Shown here: piece by piece, positions 55,262 to 64,000 of the stretch
Position numbering within the stretch: position 1 is the first letter of the stretch
Layout: each line of letters starts with the position of its first letter
From: Hyphomicrobium sp.
GTDB lineage: Bacteria; Pseudomonadota; Alphaproteobacteria; Rhizobiales; Hyphomicrobiaceae
NCBI GenBank assembly: GCA_013141015.1
Contig: JABFRT010000027.1
Coordinates: forward strand, 124,001-188,000
Direction of reading: 5' to 3'
Length of the DNA stretch: 64,000 nucleotides
Position numbers and translations under genes: made by a program
The notes under the pieces: model-generated
The model's input: the letters and a program-made list of their open reading frames with translations, nothing else
The model's database searches: none
What the model was told of the DNA's origin: nothing

Positions 55262-55811
55262 TCACATAAAGCATCCCATTGCGCGGAACATTTGATCGGC
55301 TTTGGCCTTTTGTTCCGGCGTTAGAACGGTATAGACCGCGCTGAGAGCCGGCGCGACCTGCTGCAGCTGGGCCAAATGCGTATTCATTGCGTTCAGCTGA
55401 ACATTGAAACGCTCGACGAAATTCATATTCATGATGTTGGCCATCATCGTTTGATGGGCCGCCTGCATGGTCTCGACGCTGCGTTTCAGCGCGGTCGTAT
55501 AAGCGGTCCACTGCGGCACCTGCGCGTCCGCGATCGCGAGATTTTTGGCGATGAATTCCAGCCGGTGATCGAGCGATGGAAAAGCGCCGTTCTCTCCGGT
55601 CGCCATAAAGCAGGCGTTCATCGCGCCGGGACCGAACCAGCCGAAATGCATATATCCTGGCCCGCTTTGGCCCATAGAGTAGCCCATCATGCCGCCCATT
55701 CCGTGCATTCCCTTGGCCCTGCATTCCAGGGCTCTGCTGAGCGCGCGCTGGTGGTGCGTATGCCACAAATCCTATAGCAACCAGTGCTGCAATTGAGAAT
55801 GACCGGATCAT
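55262..55811 (-). pseudogene. Spy/CpxP-like exported protein gene, frameshifted
   Basis: A signal peptide (IRSFSIAALVAIGFVAYAPP, then ARA) starts at the ATG at 55811 in one frame. The mature part (GMHGMGGMMGYSMGQ, LDHRLEFIAKNLAIADAQVP, AVYTVLTPEQKAKADQMFRA) lies in the next frame down to 55262. A one-base shift near 55708-55714 would join them, giving AQQSPGMQGQG followed by MHGMGG. The mature part has the LTPEQ-type motif of periplasmic Spy/CpxP-like proteins. It is either a real frameshift mutation or a sequencing error. Confidence 0.75.
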
Positions 55812-55904
55812 CGCGAATACCTCCAAGGGTGAGGCTTCACTACAATCCTGAAATGCCGCTTGCCGCTTGATGAATATCAATGCGCTACGATTTAGTTGGC
55901 TCCT

Positions 55905-56597
55905 CTAGGCTTGCACCTTCTGCAGCGCGCGCAGCATGGGCGAATAAAACTCGCGCCGGTACAGCACGATGGTGATTGCCAGCGTCGTCATCAGGCAAAG
56001 CAGCGGGTGGATCAGCCAAGCCATCAGCGCTATCGAGAAATAATATGATCGGATGCCAGCATTATAGCTGTCGCCAGCCAGCGATGCGACGTTGATGCCG
56101 GCTTCGGAAAATCCGGGCCTCAGCTTCGCGGCGCTGCCGTGCGCGGGCATCGCGCCGACCATGATCGACAGCACATTATATTGCCACGCCGACCACGTGA
56201 ATTTGAAGAACGCATAGACATAAAACAGTATGAGGGTAAGGATCTTGATTTCGGCAAGGCGCGGGTCGGCTGACGGCGAATAGGGCAGCTGCGACACCAC
56301 ATCAGCGAGTTTCGGCGCGGTGCCGAGCAAGGCCGCCAAACCGCCAAGAATGAAAACGGTGGTGGACGCGAAAAACAACGCGCCGCGCAGCAAATTGCCG
56401 AGCAGTGCTGCATCCGCAACGTGGTTGTCGCTGGTACACATGCGTTCGATCCAGGCACGCCGGAACGATTGAATGGCTGTGATTAAACTCGGCCGGTTCC
56501 GGGCTGCGCGCTCCGCCGCGAACCCATAGCCAAACCAGCAGATGAAAAACACACCTGCGGCGATCACGTCGGCAAGCGGTATGTAGAAATTGAGCAT
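55905..56597 (-). CDS. DUF599 membrane protein
   Basis: The 230-residue protein has four to five membrane helices. DUF599 features visible are the ADVIAAGVFFICWFGYG start, the region RRAWIERMCTSDNHVADAAL and FASTTVFILGGLAALLG, and LFYVYAFFKFTWSAWQYNVL later on. The family has no proven function. It is a single gene. Confidence 0.82.
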   Translation of the reverse strand: MLNFYIPLADVIAAGVFFICWFGYGFAAERAARNRPSLITAIQSFRRAWIERMCTSDNHVADAALLGNLLRGALFFASTTVFILGGLAALLGTAPKLADVVSQLPYSPSADPRLAEIKILTLILFYVYAFFKFTWSAWQYNVLSIMVGAMPAHGSAAKLRPGFSEAGINVASLAGDSYNAGIRSYYFSIALMAWLIHPLLCLMTTLAITIVLYRREFYSPMLRALQKVQA

Positions 56598-56681
56598 GCG
56601 GCGCGATCCCGGGTCAGCGATTGTGTTATTGGGCCCCGCTTAGCATATCCCTAAGTGTAACGCAGCTCAGTTTCCGGCGTC

Positions 56682-57083
56682 TCAGAACCACATGTCGGCA
56701 ACGCAGCGGCCATCGCGCGGAAGGTCATCGAAGGATTTGAGGCCGTCGAAATGATCGATGGGCAGGTTGGCAACGAGGCTTGGTTCACAGAGCCGGATAT
56801 TCACCGCCATGCGGCGCCGCTCCGCCTGGTCGTCTCCGAGACCTCGCCAGCACAGGACGCAGCCACAACTTTTGCAAAAGTGGATTTCGAGCGCCGGGTT
56901 GGGTTGATCTTTGCGCGTATAGACGGCGCTCGGTCCTGAGATTTTGATCCGTTCGTTCTCGTAATCATAGATCCACAACACGCCGTAGCGCCGGCATAGC
57001 GTGCAATTGCAGGCGGTGGCTGAGTCCGGCACACCGTCAAAGGTCCAGCTCAGTGAACCGCAGTGGCAGCTTCCGGTGAGCAT
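56682..57083 (-). CDS. GFA-family (Gfa-like) zinc protein
   Basis: The 133-residue protein has the cysteine pattern of the glutathione-dependent formaldehyde-activating (Gfa) fold: SCHCGSLSW at the start, CNCTLCRRYG near residue 25 and FCKSCGCVLCWRG near residue 70. These bind two zinc ions. Most family members are of unknown function, and true formaldehyde activation is not implied by the fold. It is a single gene. Confidence 0.85.
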   Translation of the reverse strand: MLTGSCHCGSLSWTFDGVPDSATACNCTLCRRYGVLWIYDYENERIKISGPSAVYTRKDQPNPALEIHFCKSCGCVLCWRGLGDDQAERRRMAVNIRLCEPSLVANLPIDHFDGLKSFDDLPRDGRCVADMWF

Positions 57084-57207
57084 GGCGTTCTCCTCGCTAT
57101 GGCGGCTGTCGCCTTGCCCACAGTTTGTGGGATCAGAAGGTTGCCGGCAAGGGGACTTCGCCAGCCAATGCTTCGTGGCTGGCGTGGCGTTCGCTGGCGG
57201 TAAGGAT

Positions 57208-58647
57208 CTAGGCAGATTGTATCGCCGCCATCACCTCAGCGAAGCGCTTCAAGGGCGCGTCGTTGCGCACCAGCGTCATCGGCACCGAAAAGTGGCCGCG
57301 GTCAAAGACGAAGCAATTGTGTTCCGGCACGCACCACGATTCGACCAGCTGCCGCCCGCTTTCGAACGGCAGCACCGCGTCTCGCCGGCCCAGAACCGAG
57401 ACAATACGCGATGCGGGAAGTGACAGCGGCCTGGCCGGTTGCAGCAGGCTCAGATAATCGCGCGCCGTGTCCTCCGTCCAGCCCTTGGCTTTGACGTCGG
57501 CGGGGCTCATCCACAATTCGGCCAGCGCACCTTTCAGAACCACATCGGAGAGGTCACCTGTGTGGGTCAACAAAAGCAGCGCGTCGGGGCGCAACGGCGC
57601 GGGCCAATCCGCAGCGCGGTCGGCTGCAAACTGGCTTGTCATGGCGCCAAGGCTCGATCCACCGAAAGCCATTGGCCCTTTAGACGTTGCGCGCGCCCAA
57701 GCCGCCAGCACCGCCCACTCCTGCACCGCGCCAAACAGCGTGTCGAGCGTGCCCAAGGGGAACGACGCTATAATATTTTCGCCACCGAATTGGCCGGGCC
57801 GGTTGCGCCGCCCATGCCACGGCGCCTCGGGGCGGATAACGCGAAATCCGAGGCGCGCGAGCGCATGGCACTCATCGATCAGGCCGCGCCAGTGGTCGAA
57901 CTCGACGCAAATGCCGTGGCCGAAAATGATTGTTGGCGGATTGGCAACGCCCGCCGGTTCATGGACGCGCGCATAAACCATATCGCCGAGCCGCGCCGAC
58001 GGGCTTTTGAATCGCAGCCAAAAATCGCGCCCCGTCGGGCTTATGATCGCACGCGAGACTTCGACATCCGGCGCGGGATCAGGCGCCGCCGTGAACGCCA
58101 CTATGCCATCGCGCACCCCGTCGCCTAAAGCGGCAGCGTACACGGCTTCGACTTCAGCCGGCGTTGCGATTGCCAGTTTAACCCGCGGCACTTGGCGGTT
58201 GACCAAGAAGCGGAAGTGGCGCCGCGTCGCATTATAGGCGTGACGCAACGACCGGCGCGCGGCTTCTACGGCTTGGCGCTCAGATTCATTGACGTCCTTG
58301 GGGCCGAAGAAGACGCGGTCCCATTCGGCTTCGATGGCATTGGCGGCAGCGCGCGCTTGTTCGAACGCAGCCAAGGCTTTGGTCAACCGGCCGCGGTCTT
58401 CGAAGCGCGGTGGCATAGGCACCGCGTCATAGAAGCGTTGCGGATCGCCGTGCGCTTCGCGGGCCGCCGCCCACAGCCGCGACACCGGAAAAAACCAATG
58501 CCGCAGTGCAAACAAAGCTGCGCCATCGAAAAATGGATTGGAAAGCGCTGTTCCGGCCACGGCACGCAGCGCGCGCTCGTCGAGCGGATACGGCTGCGGC
58601 GCCGCCGGTGCTTCTGTCATCTTTGGCCCGGCTGCGTCGTCCTGCAT
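57208..58647 (-). CDS. Alpha/beta hydrolase with an extended N-terminal region
   Basis: The 479-residue protein has about 240 residues of helical N-terminal sequence of unknown role. The hydrolase core follows: IIFGHGICVEFDHWRGLIDE (oxyanion HG motif), the nucleophile elbow GGSSLGAMTS (about residue 345), SVLGRRDAVLPFESG for the acid, and a final His in FDRGHFSVPM. The substrate is unknown. GGGGA precedes the ATG at 58647. It is divergent from the acyltransferase gene. Confidence 0.8.
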   Translation of the reverse strand: MQDDAAGPKMTEAPAAPQPYPLDERALRAVAGTALSNPFFDGAALFALRHWFFPVSRLWAAAREAHGDPQRFYDAVPMPPRFEDRGRLTKALAAFEQARAAANAIEAEWDRVFFGPKDVNESERQAVEAARRSLRHAYNATRRHFRFLVNRQVPRVKLAIATPAEVEAVYAAALGDGVRDGIVAFTAAPDPAPDVEVSRAIISPTGRDFWLRFKSPSARLGDMVYARVHEPAGVANPPTIIFGHGICVEFDHWRGLIDECHALARLGFRVIRPEAPWHGRRNRPGQFGGENIIASFPLGTLDTLFGAVQEWAVLAAWARATSKGPMAFGGSSLGAMTSQFAADRAADWPAPLRPDALLLLTHTGDLSDVVLKGALAELWMSPADVKAKGWTEDTARDYLSLLQPARPLSLPASRIVSVLGRRDAVLPFESGRQLVESWCVPEHNCFVFDRGHFSVPMTLVRNDAPLKRFAEVMAAIQSA

Positions 58648-58785
58648 CTGATCCCCAATGGCCTAGCCCGTCTCGCCTGATAGGCTGGCTGCTGCTTCGC
58701 TGCAATGTTAGCGTGGCTTGGCCGGATTATGCCAGCCGTGCGTCTGAGTTGCCCGCGGCACAATGGAACATGGGGTCTGACGACT

Positions 58786-60282
58786 ATGGGGACCGACGTC
58801 ATTTTACCCTTCTGGGCCGCCTTGGCGCTTGGCACTCTGGCCGGCATCGCGTTGCTTGACCGTCTGTTGATCCCAAGCGTGCGCTGGGCGCTGCGCCATC
58901 GCGCCAACCGGGCTATTGACGAATTGAATACCCGCCTGAAACTGCACATTCAATCGTTCAAGATGACCAAGCGTCAGGTGCTGTGCGACCGGCTGCTGTA
59001 CGATCCGGACGTGCTGGCGGCAGTCGAGGCGTATGCCGCTGACAATAAAATGCCGCGTGAAGTGGCGATGCATAAGGCAGAAAAATATGCCCGCGAAATC
59101 GTGCCATCGTTTTCGGCCTACGCGTATTTTAAAATTGGCGCTCGGTTGGCTCGTCGCGTGTCGCAGACACTGTATCGCGTGCGCCTCGGCTATACCAACG
59201 ACGACGCGCTGAAAGCCGTTCCGCCCGATTCGTCGGTTGTGTTCGTCATCAATCATCGCTCGAACATGGACTATGTGCTGGTCACATATGTCGCCGCGTC
59301 ATCGTCGGCTTTAAGTTACGCGGTCGGCGAGTGGGCGCAGGTGTGGGGCTTGCGCGGCTTGATCCGTTCGATGGGCGCCTATTTCATCCGCCGCGATAGC
59401 CGCGATGCGCTGTATCGCAAAATCTTAGCGCGCTACGTCGACATGGCAACCAAAGCCGGCGTAGTCCAGGCGATCTTTCCCGAGGGCGGTCTGACACGCG
59501 ACGGATCTTTGCGCCCGCCCAAGTTCGGCCTGCTGTCCTACATGGTCAGCGGGTTTGATCCCTACGGTCCGCGCGACGTGGTGTTCATCCCCGTCGGCCT
59601 CAACTACGACCGGGTGCTGGAAGACCGCGTGTTGACGGCCGCCGCAAGCGCGCCCGCTGGCACGCCGCCGCGCTTCCGCTTTGGGCCATCGGTGTTTTTA
59701 GGCTTCCTCGGCCATAACTTGTGGCTGTCGCTGCGCGGCCGTTGGCATCGCTACGGTTACGCCTGCGTCTCGTTCGGACAGCCGGTGTCGTTGCGCGACC
59801 ACCTCGCCGCGCGTCACGTCGATCTGCGGTCGCTGCCGCCGGACGCACGCGCCGCTCAAATCGAAGAGATCGGCAACACACTGATGACGGCGGTTGGCAA
59901 AGTTGTGCCGGCGCTGCCCGTATCACTTGTTGCCACTGTATTGCTGGACGCAGGGCATCCGCTCAATCTGTTCGAGTTGAAGGGCCGGGTGTTTGCGCTC
60001 ATCAACACGCTGGAGCAAACCGGCGCCTATGTCCACATTCCGCGCCACGACCGCGATTACGCCATTGAGGTCGGCCTGCGCATGTTGGCCTCGCGTCATC
60101 TGGTCATTGAAAAAGACGCGAGCTTTGCCGCCAAGCCAGAAGAAATCACGTTGCTGCGCTATTACGCCAACGCGATCGCCCATCTGTTGCCGGGTGGCCC
60201 GGTCGTGACACTTGCGGCGATGCCGACCGTGACACCGGCGGTCCTGCCGCAGCCCGATGCGGCTGCGGAGGTGTTGGGGTGA
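58786..60282 (+). CDS. PlsB-like glycerol-phosphate acyltransferase
   Basis: The 498-residue protein has one N-terminal membrane helix (PFWAALALGTLAGIALL) and the acyltransferase core. Motif 1 is VINHRSNMDYVL (H-x4-D), motif 2 lies around GAYFIRRDSRDALY, motif 3 is FPEGGLTRDGSLRPP and motif 4 is FIPVGLNYD. The order is that of glycerol-3-phosphate acyltransferases that start phospholipid synthesis. At 498 residues it is shorter than E. coli PlsB (about 800). The ATG at 58786 has GGGG about ten bases upstream. Confidence 0.82.
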   Translation: MGTDVILPFWAALALGTLAGIALLDRLLIPSVRWALRHRANRAIDELNTRLKLHIQSFKMTKRQVLCDRLLYDPDVLAAVEAYAADNKMPREVAMHKAEKYAREIVPSFSAYAYFKIGARLARRVSQTLYRVRLGYTNDDALKAVPPDSSVVFVINHRSNMDYVLVTYVAASSSALSYAVGEWAQVWGLRGLIRSMGAYFIRRDSRDALYRKILARYVDMATKAGVVQAIFPEGGLTRDGSLRPPKFGLLSYMVSGFDPYGPRDVVFIPVGLNYDRVLEDRVLTAAASAPAGTPPRFRFGPSVFLGFLGHNLWLSLRGRWHRYGYACVSFGQPVSLRDHLAARHVDLRSLPPDARAAQIEEIGNTLMTAVGKVVPALPVSLVATVLLDAGHPLNLFELKGRVFALINTLEQTGAYVHIPRHDRDYAIEVGLRMLASRHLVIEKDASFAAKPEEITLLRYYANAIAHLLPGGPVVTLAAMPTVTPAVLPQPDAAAEVLG

Positions 60283-60316
60283 AGGGTGTGTGTAATGAGT
60301 CATTCGGCGACCCCTT

Positions 60317-61267
60317 GTAGCAACCGTCTTGATGACTAGGTCAAGCGCCACATTTCATTGGCCTTCAACATGGCATTGAGAATGGTGAGCAGCTTTCGCA
60401 TGGCAGCAACGATGATCACTTTGTAGGGCTTGGATTTGGCCGCCAGGCGTTCTGCGAAGACTTTTAGTTTTGGATTGAAACGAATTCCGACTCTTGCGGC
60501 ATTAAAGAGTGCGGTCCTGACTTCGGCCCTGCCGCCGCGGATGGCGCGATAGCCTTTGCGTTGGCCGCTTTCTCGCGGGAATGGCGCGAGGCCGGCGAGG
60601 CTTGCGATTTGGCGGCGGTTCAAAGATCCCAGTTCCGGCAGCTCGCAAATCAGGGTCGCAGCCACGATGAGACCGGCGCCTGGAACAGATGTCACAATGC
60701 GATAGGCCGTTTCGCAGTCTGCATCGGCCTTGATCAGCGCTTCGATTTCAGCGTCGAGAGATTTTCTATCGGCCTTAAGGCTTGTAATGGCAGCGGTTGC
60801 GCGCTCAACGATGTCTTGGCTTTCGAAGTGGCGCAACTGCGCCGTCCGCGCGGTAATCTCGGCGACGATTTGAGCACGATAAGCCAGGATTTTTGAGTTT
60901 TGCGCGCGCTGTCGATGCCAGCGGTGTTGGCGCGGGCTTCTTGAATGCGGCGTAGTGAACGAGAATTTGCGCGTCGATCTTATCGGTTTTGGCGAGTTGT
61001 CCGGTGCCGGTAGCGAACGCCCTGACGCGCGCCGGGTTTACAATGGAGGCATTGATGCCGTGGAACATCAGCGCTTGATGTGCCGCTTGTTCGTATCCGC
61101 CCGTTGCTTCCATAACAACGCCAGCGACAGTGATCTTTGCGAGTTTTGCAATCAAAGTGTCGAGACCTTGCGCCGAATTGGCGACGCGGAAGGCGCCGAG
61201 ATTTTGAAAAGACATCGAGCATTTTCTTTGAAACGTCGATGCCAATCCATTGAGGTGCAGCCGTCAT
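60317..61267 (-). mobile_element. IS110-family insertion sequence, copy 1 (decayed)
   Basis: The shared sequence with the copy at 63217 starts at GTAGCAACCGTC (60317 and 63217). The left end is therefore fixed by comparison. The right end is not, because the second copy runs out of the window; the element may extend past 61267 into the following non-coding stretch. It lies 34 bases after the acyltransferase stop. Confidence 0.8.
60336..61267 (-). pseudogene. IS110-family transposase, frameshifted
   Basis: The protein is split over frames. WIGIDVSKKMLDV (start at 61267) is followed by a shift near 61224, then QNLGAFRVANSAQGLD and KTDKIDAQILVHY, then a two-base loss near 60893, then the Transposase_20 part VTSVPGAGLIVAATLICELP and GYRAIRGGRAEVRTALFNAA to 60336. 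The DEDD N-terminal and C-terminal domains are both present but cannot be made as one protein without two frameshifts. Confidence 0.85.
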
Positions 61268-61661
61268 CGGGTCCCTGCCTTGTCTGCGGCGTCTTGCGCC
61301 GTGCAACCGTTCGGGTTCACAATGGCGCGGGGCGGGATTGAGCTACGCTGCGGGCTCGTGCCCGAGGTTGGGTTCGATCTCCGACCCCGCGAGACGGTCT
61401 CCTTGGAGGCCGTCTCATCACACTATGCCAGAAAGCCAAGAGACAAGGTTGGGTTAGGCGGCCTTCGCTCGTCGATTTTCGCGCCGCTGGATTATCCACC
61501 GTAACCCTTAACTTTGGTTGGCGCATGACGACTCTCCTTGTGGAGAGCCGGCCGCCAAGCGCAGAGTTCGAATTCTTGGACAGTTGGGTTTCGGCCAAGT
61601 GCGGTCGGGCCTCTACCCCACCTACGTTACTATGACCTTCGTCTCCGTTGCCTGGATGTTC
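61268..61661. other. Region between IS110 copy 1 and the response regulator gene
   Basis: This is 394 bases without a supported gene. The first part is probably the non-coding end of the IS110-type element (these have long untranslated ends). The exact junction cannot be seen. CTCTCCTTGTGGAGAG at about 61532-61547 is a short perfect palindrome of unknown meaning. Confidence 0.4.
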
Positions 61662-62048
61662 TTAGCCGGGCAGATGACCTCTGGACGTTTTCAGAATATT
61701 GTGCACTCTCGCTGCAACCTCCCGGAGACTGTACGGCTTCACAACATAGTCTTCTGCACCAGCGTCGAACGCGCGCAAACGCACTTCGTCCGAATGAATC
61801 GCACTAATGACTACTACAGGAACGGTTGTTTTTAACTCGGCAAGAAAGTCAAACAATTCAATGCCATTCCCGTCTGGCAAGATCAGGTCAAGCGCTAAGA
61901 GGTCGACGCGCGGTGGTGCCGCCAATCTGGCTTTTGCGGACGATAAACTTCCTACACTATCGACGTTATAGCCCTCAGTTTCGAATCTGTTTACCAAGCT
62001 CGCGGCAACGAGTGCGTCATCTTCAACGACCAATATGCGTACTGGCAT
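61662..62048 (-). CDS. Single-domain response regulator
   Basis: The 128-residue receiver domain has ILVVEDDALVAASLVNRFE, the phospho-acceptor in ALDLILPDGNG (Asp54), the Thr/Ser switch in VVISAIH and the Lys in YVVKPYSLREV. No output domain follows. Such regulators often pair with HWE kinases; one lies divergently 163 bases away. The ATG at 62048 has GGAG at good spacing. The base composition is more AT-rich than most of the window. Confidence 0.9.
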   Translation of the reverse strand: MPVRILVVEDDALVAASLVNRFETEGYNVDSVGSLSSAKARLAAPPRVDLLALDLILPDGNGIELFDFLAELKTTVPVVVISAIHSDEVRLRAFDAGAEDYVVKPYSLREVAARVHNILKTSRGHLPG

Positions 62049-62211
62049 CCGCCAACTCCGCTTCAATTTACGCAGTCAAGTTTACAAAATAATCTCACTC
62101 AAACAAGATGGAAAGCACGAACTTCCAGGCTCCAGAGATGCAACTCATCAGGCTTCAAAATCAGGTGCAGAGCTAATTCGTCAACGACCGGATAATCTAA
62201 CAGGAAAGATC

Positions 62212-63216
62212 ATGTTGGACGATCTTCTTCTTACGGCGCTACATTCAAGTGCATTTGCAATAACGACCGACGCAGTCGTCGCGGTCGATGGCAAACAAGA
62301 TATTGTACTCTTCAGTGCGGGTGCCGAAGCTACCTTCGGATACGATGCGGCATCCATGATTGGCCAGCCATTGTCACGGCTCATACCTGAGCGATTTCGC
62401 GAGGAACACGGGAAACGTATAGCCCAGTTCGCAGAATCTCGCGAAACGTTGCGGCCAATGACACAGCGTCAGGAAATACTTTCACTGCACCGCGACGGCC
62501 ATGAGTTCCGGTCTCAGGCCGCAATTGCGCGTGTCGAGGTAGATGGCAAGGTCGTTTTGACGGCCGTGGTGCGCGATGTAACTGTGCAGTTGCGACAAGA
62601 AGAGCGCGTTCAGACGGTTCTGAAAGAGCTCGATCACCGAGTCAGAAACGTGCTTACGCGATTGAGTGCTGTGGTGCAGCTTACCAGCACTAGTGCGACT
62701 TCGACAGCTGAATACCGCGAGGCGCTGCTTTCGCGACTGGATTCTATTTCGAGAGCACATGCGCAGTTGGCGCGTACCGATTGGCTCGGTGTCGAAATGA
62801 AAGATTTGATATTGGATCAGATCCGGCCTTACGCCGACGATCGGAATTTTCAGTTGGATGGGCCGTCTCTCGGACTTTCGGCAGAAGCGGCGCAATCTTT
62901 GTCCATGATCATCCATGAACTCGCAACCAACGCGGTGAAGCATGGAGCGCTATCGACGGTACCCAGTGGCCTCGTCAAAATAAGCTGGCGGCTTAGTGAA
63001 GCCCCAGATCGCCGGCTCTTGCTGTCATGGCGTGAGCCAGGCGGCATATCGCCGACGAAACAGACAACAGCGGGGTTAGGAACGACTTTGATTCGTCAGT
63101 TGGTTACACACGAACTCAACGGCCATGCGAATTTAAGTTTTTCGCCGGGCGGGGCTGTTTGCGAACTGTCACTGCCACTTGAACGCATGCTCTCTGAGCA
63201 GCCCGCATATTGGTAA
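62212..63216 (+). CDS. PAS-containing HWE/HisKA_2 histidine kinase
   Basis: The 334-residue soluble kinase has a PAS domain at about residues 10-128 (FSAGAEATFGYDAASMIGQP, LSRLIPERFREEH). The H-box KELDHRVRNVLTRL (His142) and HELATNAVKHGAL with WREPGG and GLGTTLIRQLV near the end are typical of HWE/HisKA_2 kinases, which in alphaproteobacteria mediate light, stress and general stress signals. AGGA at 62202-62205 supports the ATG at 62212; the frame is open from 62035. It is divergent from a single-domain regulator. Confidence 0.88.
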   Translation: MLDDLLLTALHSSAFAITTDAVVAVDGKQDIVLFSAGAEATFGYDAASMIGQPLSRLIPERFREEHGKRIAQFAESRETLRPMTQRQEILSLHRDGHEFRSQAAIARVEVDGKVVLTAVVRDVTVQLRQEERVQTVLKELDHRVRNVLTRLSAVVQLTSTSATSTAEYREALLSRLDSISRAHAQLARTDWLGVEMKDLILDQIRPYADDRNFQLDGPSLGLSAEAAQSLSMIIHELATNAVKHGALSTVPSGLVKISWRLSEAPDRRLLLSWREPGGISPTKQTTAGLGTTLIRQLVTHELNGHANLSFSPGGAVCELSLPLERMLSEQPAYW

Positions 63217-64000
63217 GTAGCAACCGTCTTGATGACTAGGTCAAGCGCCACATTTCATTGGCCTTCAACATGGCATTGAGAATGGTGAGCAGCTTTCGCA
63301 TGGCAGCAACGATGATCACTTTGTAGGGCTTGGATTTGGCCGCCAGGCGTTCTGCGAAGACTTTTAGTTTTGGATTGAAACGAATTCCGACTCTTGCGGC
63401 ATTAAAGAGTGCGGTCCTGACTTCGGCCCTGCCGCCGCGGATGGCGCGATAGCCTTTGCGTTGGCCGCTTTCTCGCGGGAATGGCGCGAGGTAAGCGAGG
63501 CTTGCGATTTGGCGGCGGTTCAAAGATCCCAGTTCCGGCAGCTCGCAAATCAGGGTCGCAGCCACGATGAGACCGGCGCCTGGAACAGATGTCACAATGC
63601 GATAGGCCGTTTCGCAGTCTGCATCGGCCTTGATCAGCGCTTCGATTTCAGCGTCGAGAGATTTTCTATCGGCCTTAAGGCTTGTAATGGCAGCGGTTGC
63701 GCGCTCAACGATGTCTTGGCTTTCGAAGTGGCGCAACTGCGCCGTCCGCGCGGTAATCTCGGCGACGATTTGAGCACGATAAGCCAGGATTTCCTTGAGT
63801 TTTGCGCGCTGTCGATGCCAGCGGTGTTGGCGCGGGCTTCTTGAATGCGGCGTAGTGAACGAGAATTTGCGCGTCGATCTTATCGGTTTTGGCGAGTTGT
63901 CCGGTGCCGGTAGCGAACGCCCTGACGCGCCGGGTTTACAATGGAGGCATTGATGCCGTGGAACATCAGCGCTTGATGTGCCGCTTGTTCGTATCCGCCC
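63217..64000 (-). mobile_element. IS110-family insertion sequence, copy 2 (runs off the window)
   Basis: It is near-identical to copy 1 from GTAGCAACCGTC on, exactly 2900 bases to the right and in the same orientation. It begins right after the kinase stop (TAA at 63214-63216). Confidence 0.9.
63236..64000 (-). pseudogene. IS110-family transposase, partial and frameshifted
   Basis: The C-terminal half (VTSVPGAGLIVAATLICELP, GYRAIRGGRAEVRTALFNAA) is intact. Compared with copy 1, two-base losses occur near 63806 (GCGCGC to GCGC) and near 63930 (GACGCGCGCC to GACGCGCC), each breaking the frame. Copy 1 is intact at these sites but broken at others. The N-terminus lies outside the window. Confidence 0.82.

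Noticed and set aside
55203-55880. Single 225-residue open frame spanning the Spy-like region
   Set aside because: Only its start (the signal peptide from 55811) is meaningful; after about 55708 it turns into an Arg-rich out-of-frame sequence while the conserved domain continues in another frame.
60805-61245. 146-residue frame as a separate functional gene
   Set aside because: It is the middle piece of a frameshifted IS110 transposase, with sequence joining the pieces on both sides.

Overview
The window looks like chromosome of an alphaproteobacterium, most likely of the Hyphomicrobiales (Rhizobiales) group. This is inferred from high GC, dense ATGA-coupled operons, a Ccm system I block, Tad/Cpa pilus genes, Calvin-cycle genes, a Zur-ZnuCB zinc locus, an HWE-type kinase and a PrtD/PrsD-type secretion system. 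No rRNA, tRNA, CRISPR array or replication origin was seen. The species cannot be named from the sequence alone.

Layout. 1-2.6 kb: the end of an Anbu-type protease gene, then a minus-strand set for lipid-linked sugar handling (GT2 glycosyltransferase, ChbG/HpnK deacetylase, GtrA flippase). 2.8-4.1 kb: UDP-glucose dehydrogenase. 4.1-7.9 kb: a minus-strand operon of a HlyC-like acyltransferase and a type I exporter (ABC ATPase plus HlyD adaptor). 8.2-10.9 kb: Calvin-cycle genes cbbF, cbbP and rpe, then a palindromic intergenic repeat. 11-18.4 kb: UDP-glucuronate 4-epimerase, helicase HrpB, an orphan phage-tail-like Gly-rich protein, and the dTDP-rhamnose genes rfbD-rfbA. 18.5-21.7 kb: a LuxR-type response regulator converging on a hybrid kinase and FIST sensor pair that resembles the NahK/NosP nitric-oxide module. 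21.9-25.2 kb: an LTA-synthase-like sulfatase and an unusual HAD-CBS fusion.

25.2-26.5 kb: an IS3-family element with a -1 frameshift site. 26.8-32 kb: a four-gene Csu-like chaperone-usher pilus operon. 32-34 kb: small exported EF-hand and SRPBCC proteins and a cold shock protein. 34-38.4 kb: ccmFGHI for cytochrome c maturation. 38.7-45.5 kb: part of a Tad/Flp pilus locus (cpaB, cpaC, a lipoprotein, a TPR lipoprotein, three TadE/G-like proteins). 45.8-50.1 kb: a fumarylacetoacetase-family enzyme and a very large, undescribed membrane/coiled-coil protein with a duplicated C-terminal domain. 50.4-54 kb: zur-znuC-znuB and ispG. 54-60.3 kb: assorted single genes, one of them a frameshifted Spy-like gene. 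60.3-64 kb: two direct, decayed IS110-family copies bracketing a divergent response regulator and HWE histidine kinase.

Recurring themes are the cell envelope and surface (UDP-GlcA/GalA supply, dTDP-rhamnose, two kinds of pili, type I secretion) and signalling (two separate two-component groups). The most unusual items are the duplicated-domain membrane protein, the HlyC-like enzyme with a changed acidic residue beside its exporter, the NosP/NahK-like module, the HAD-CBS fusion with a broken catalytic motif, and the IS110-bracketed sensor pair.
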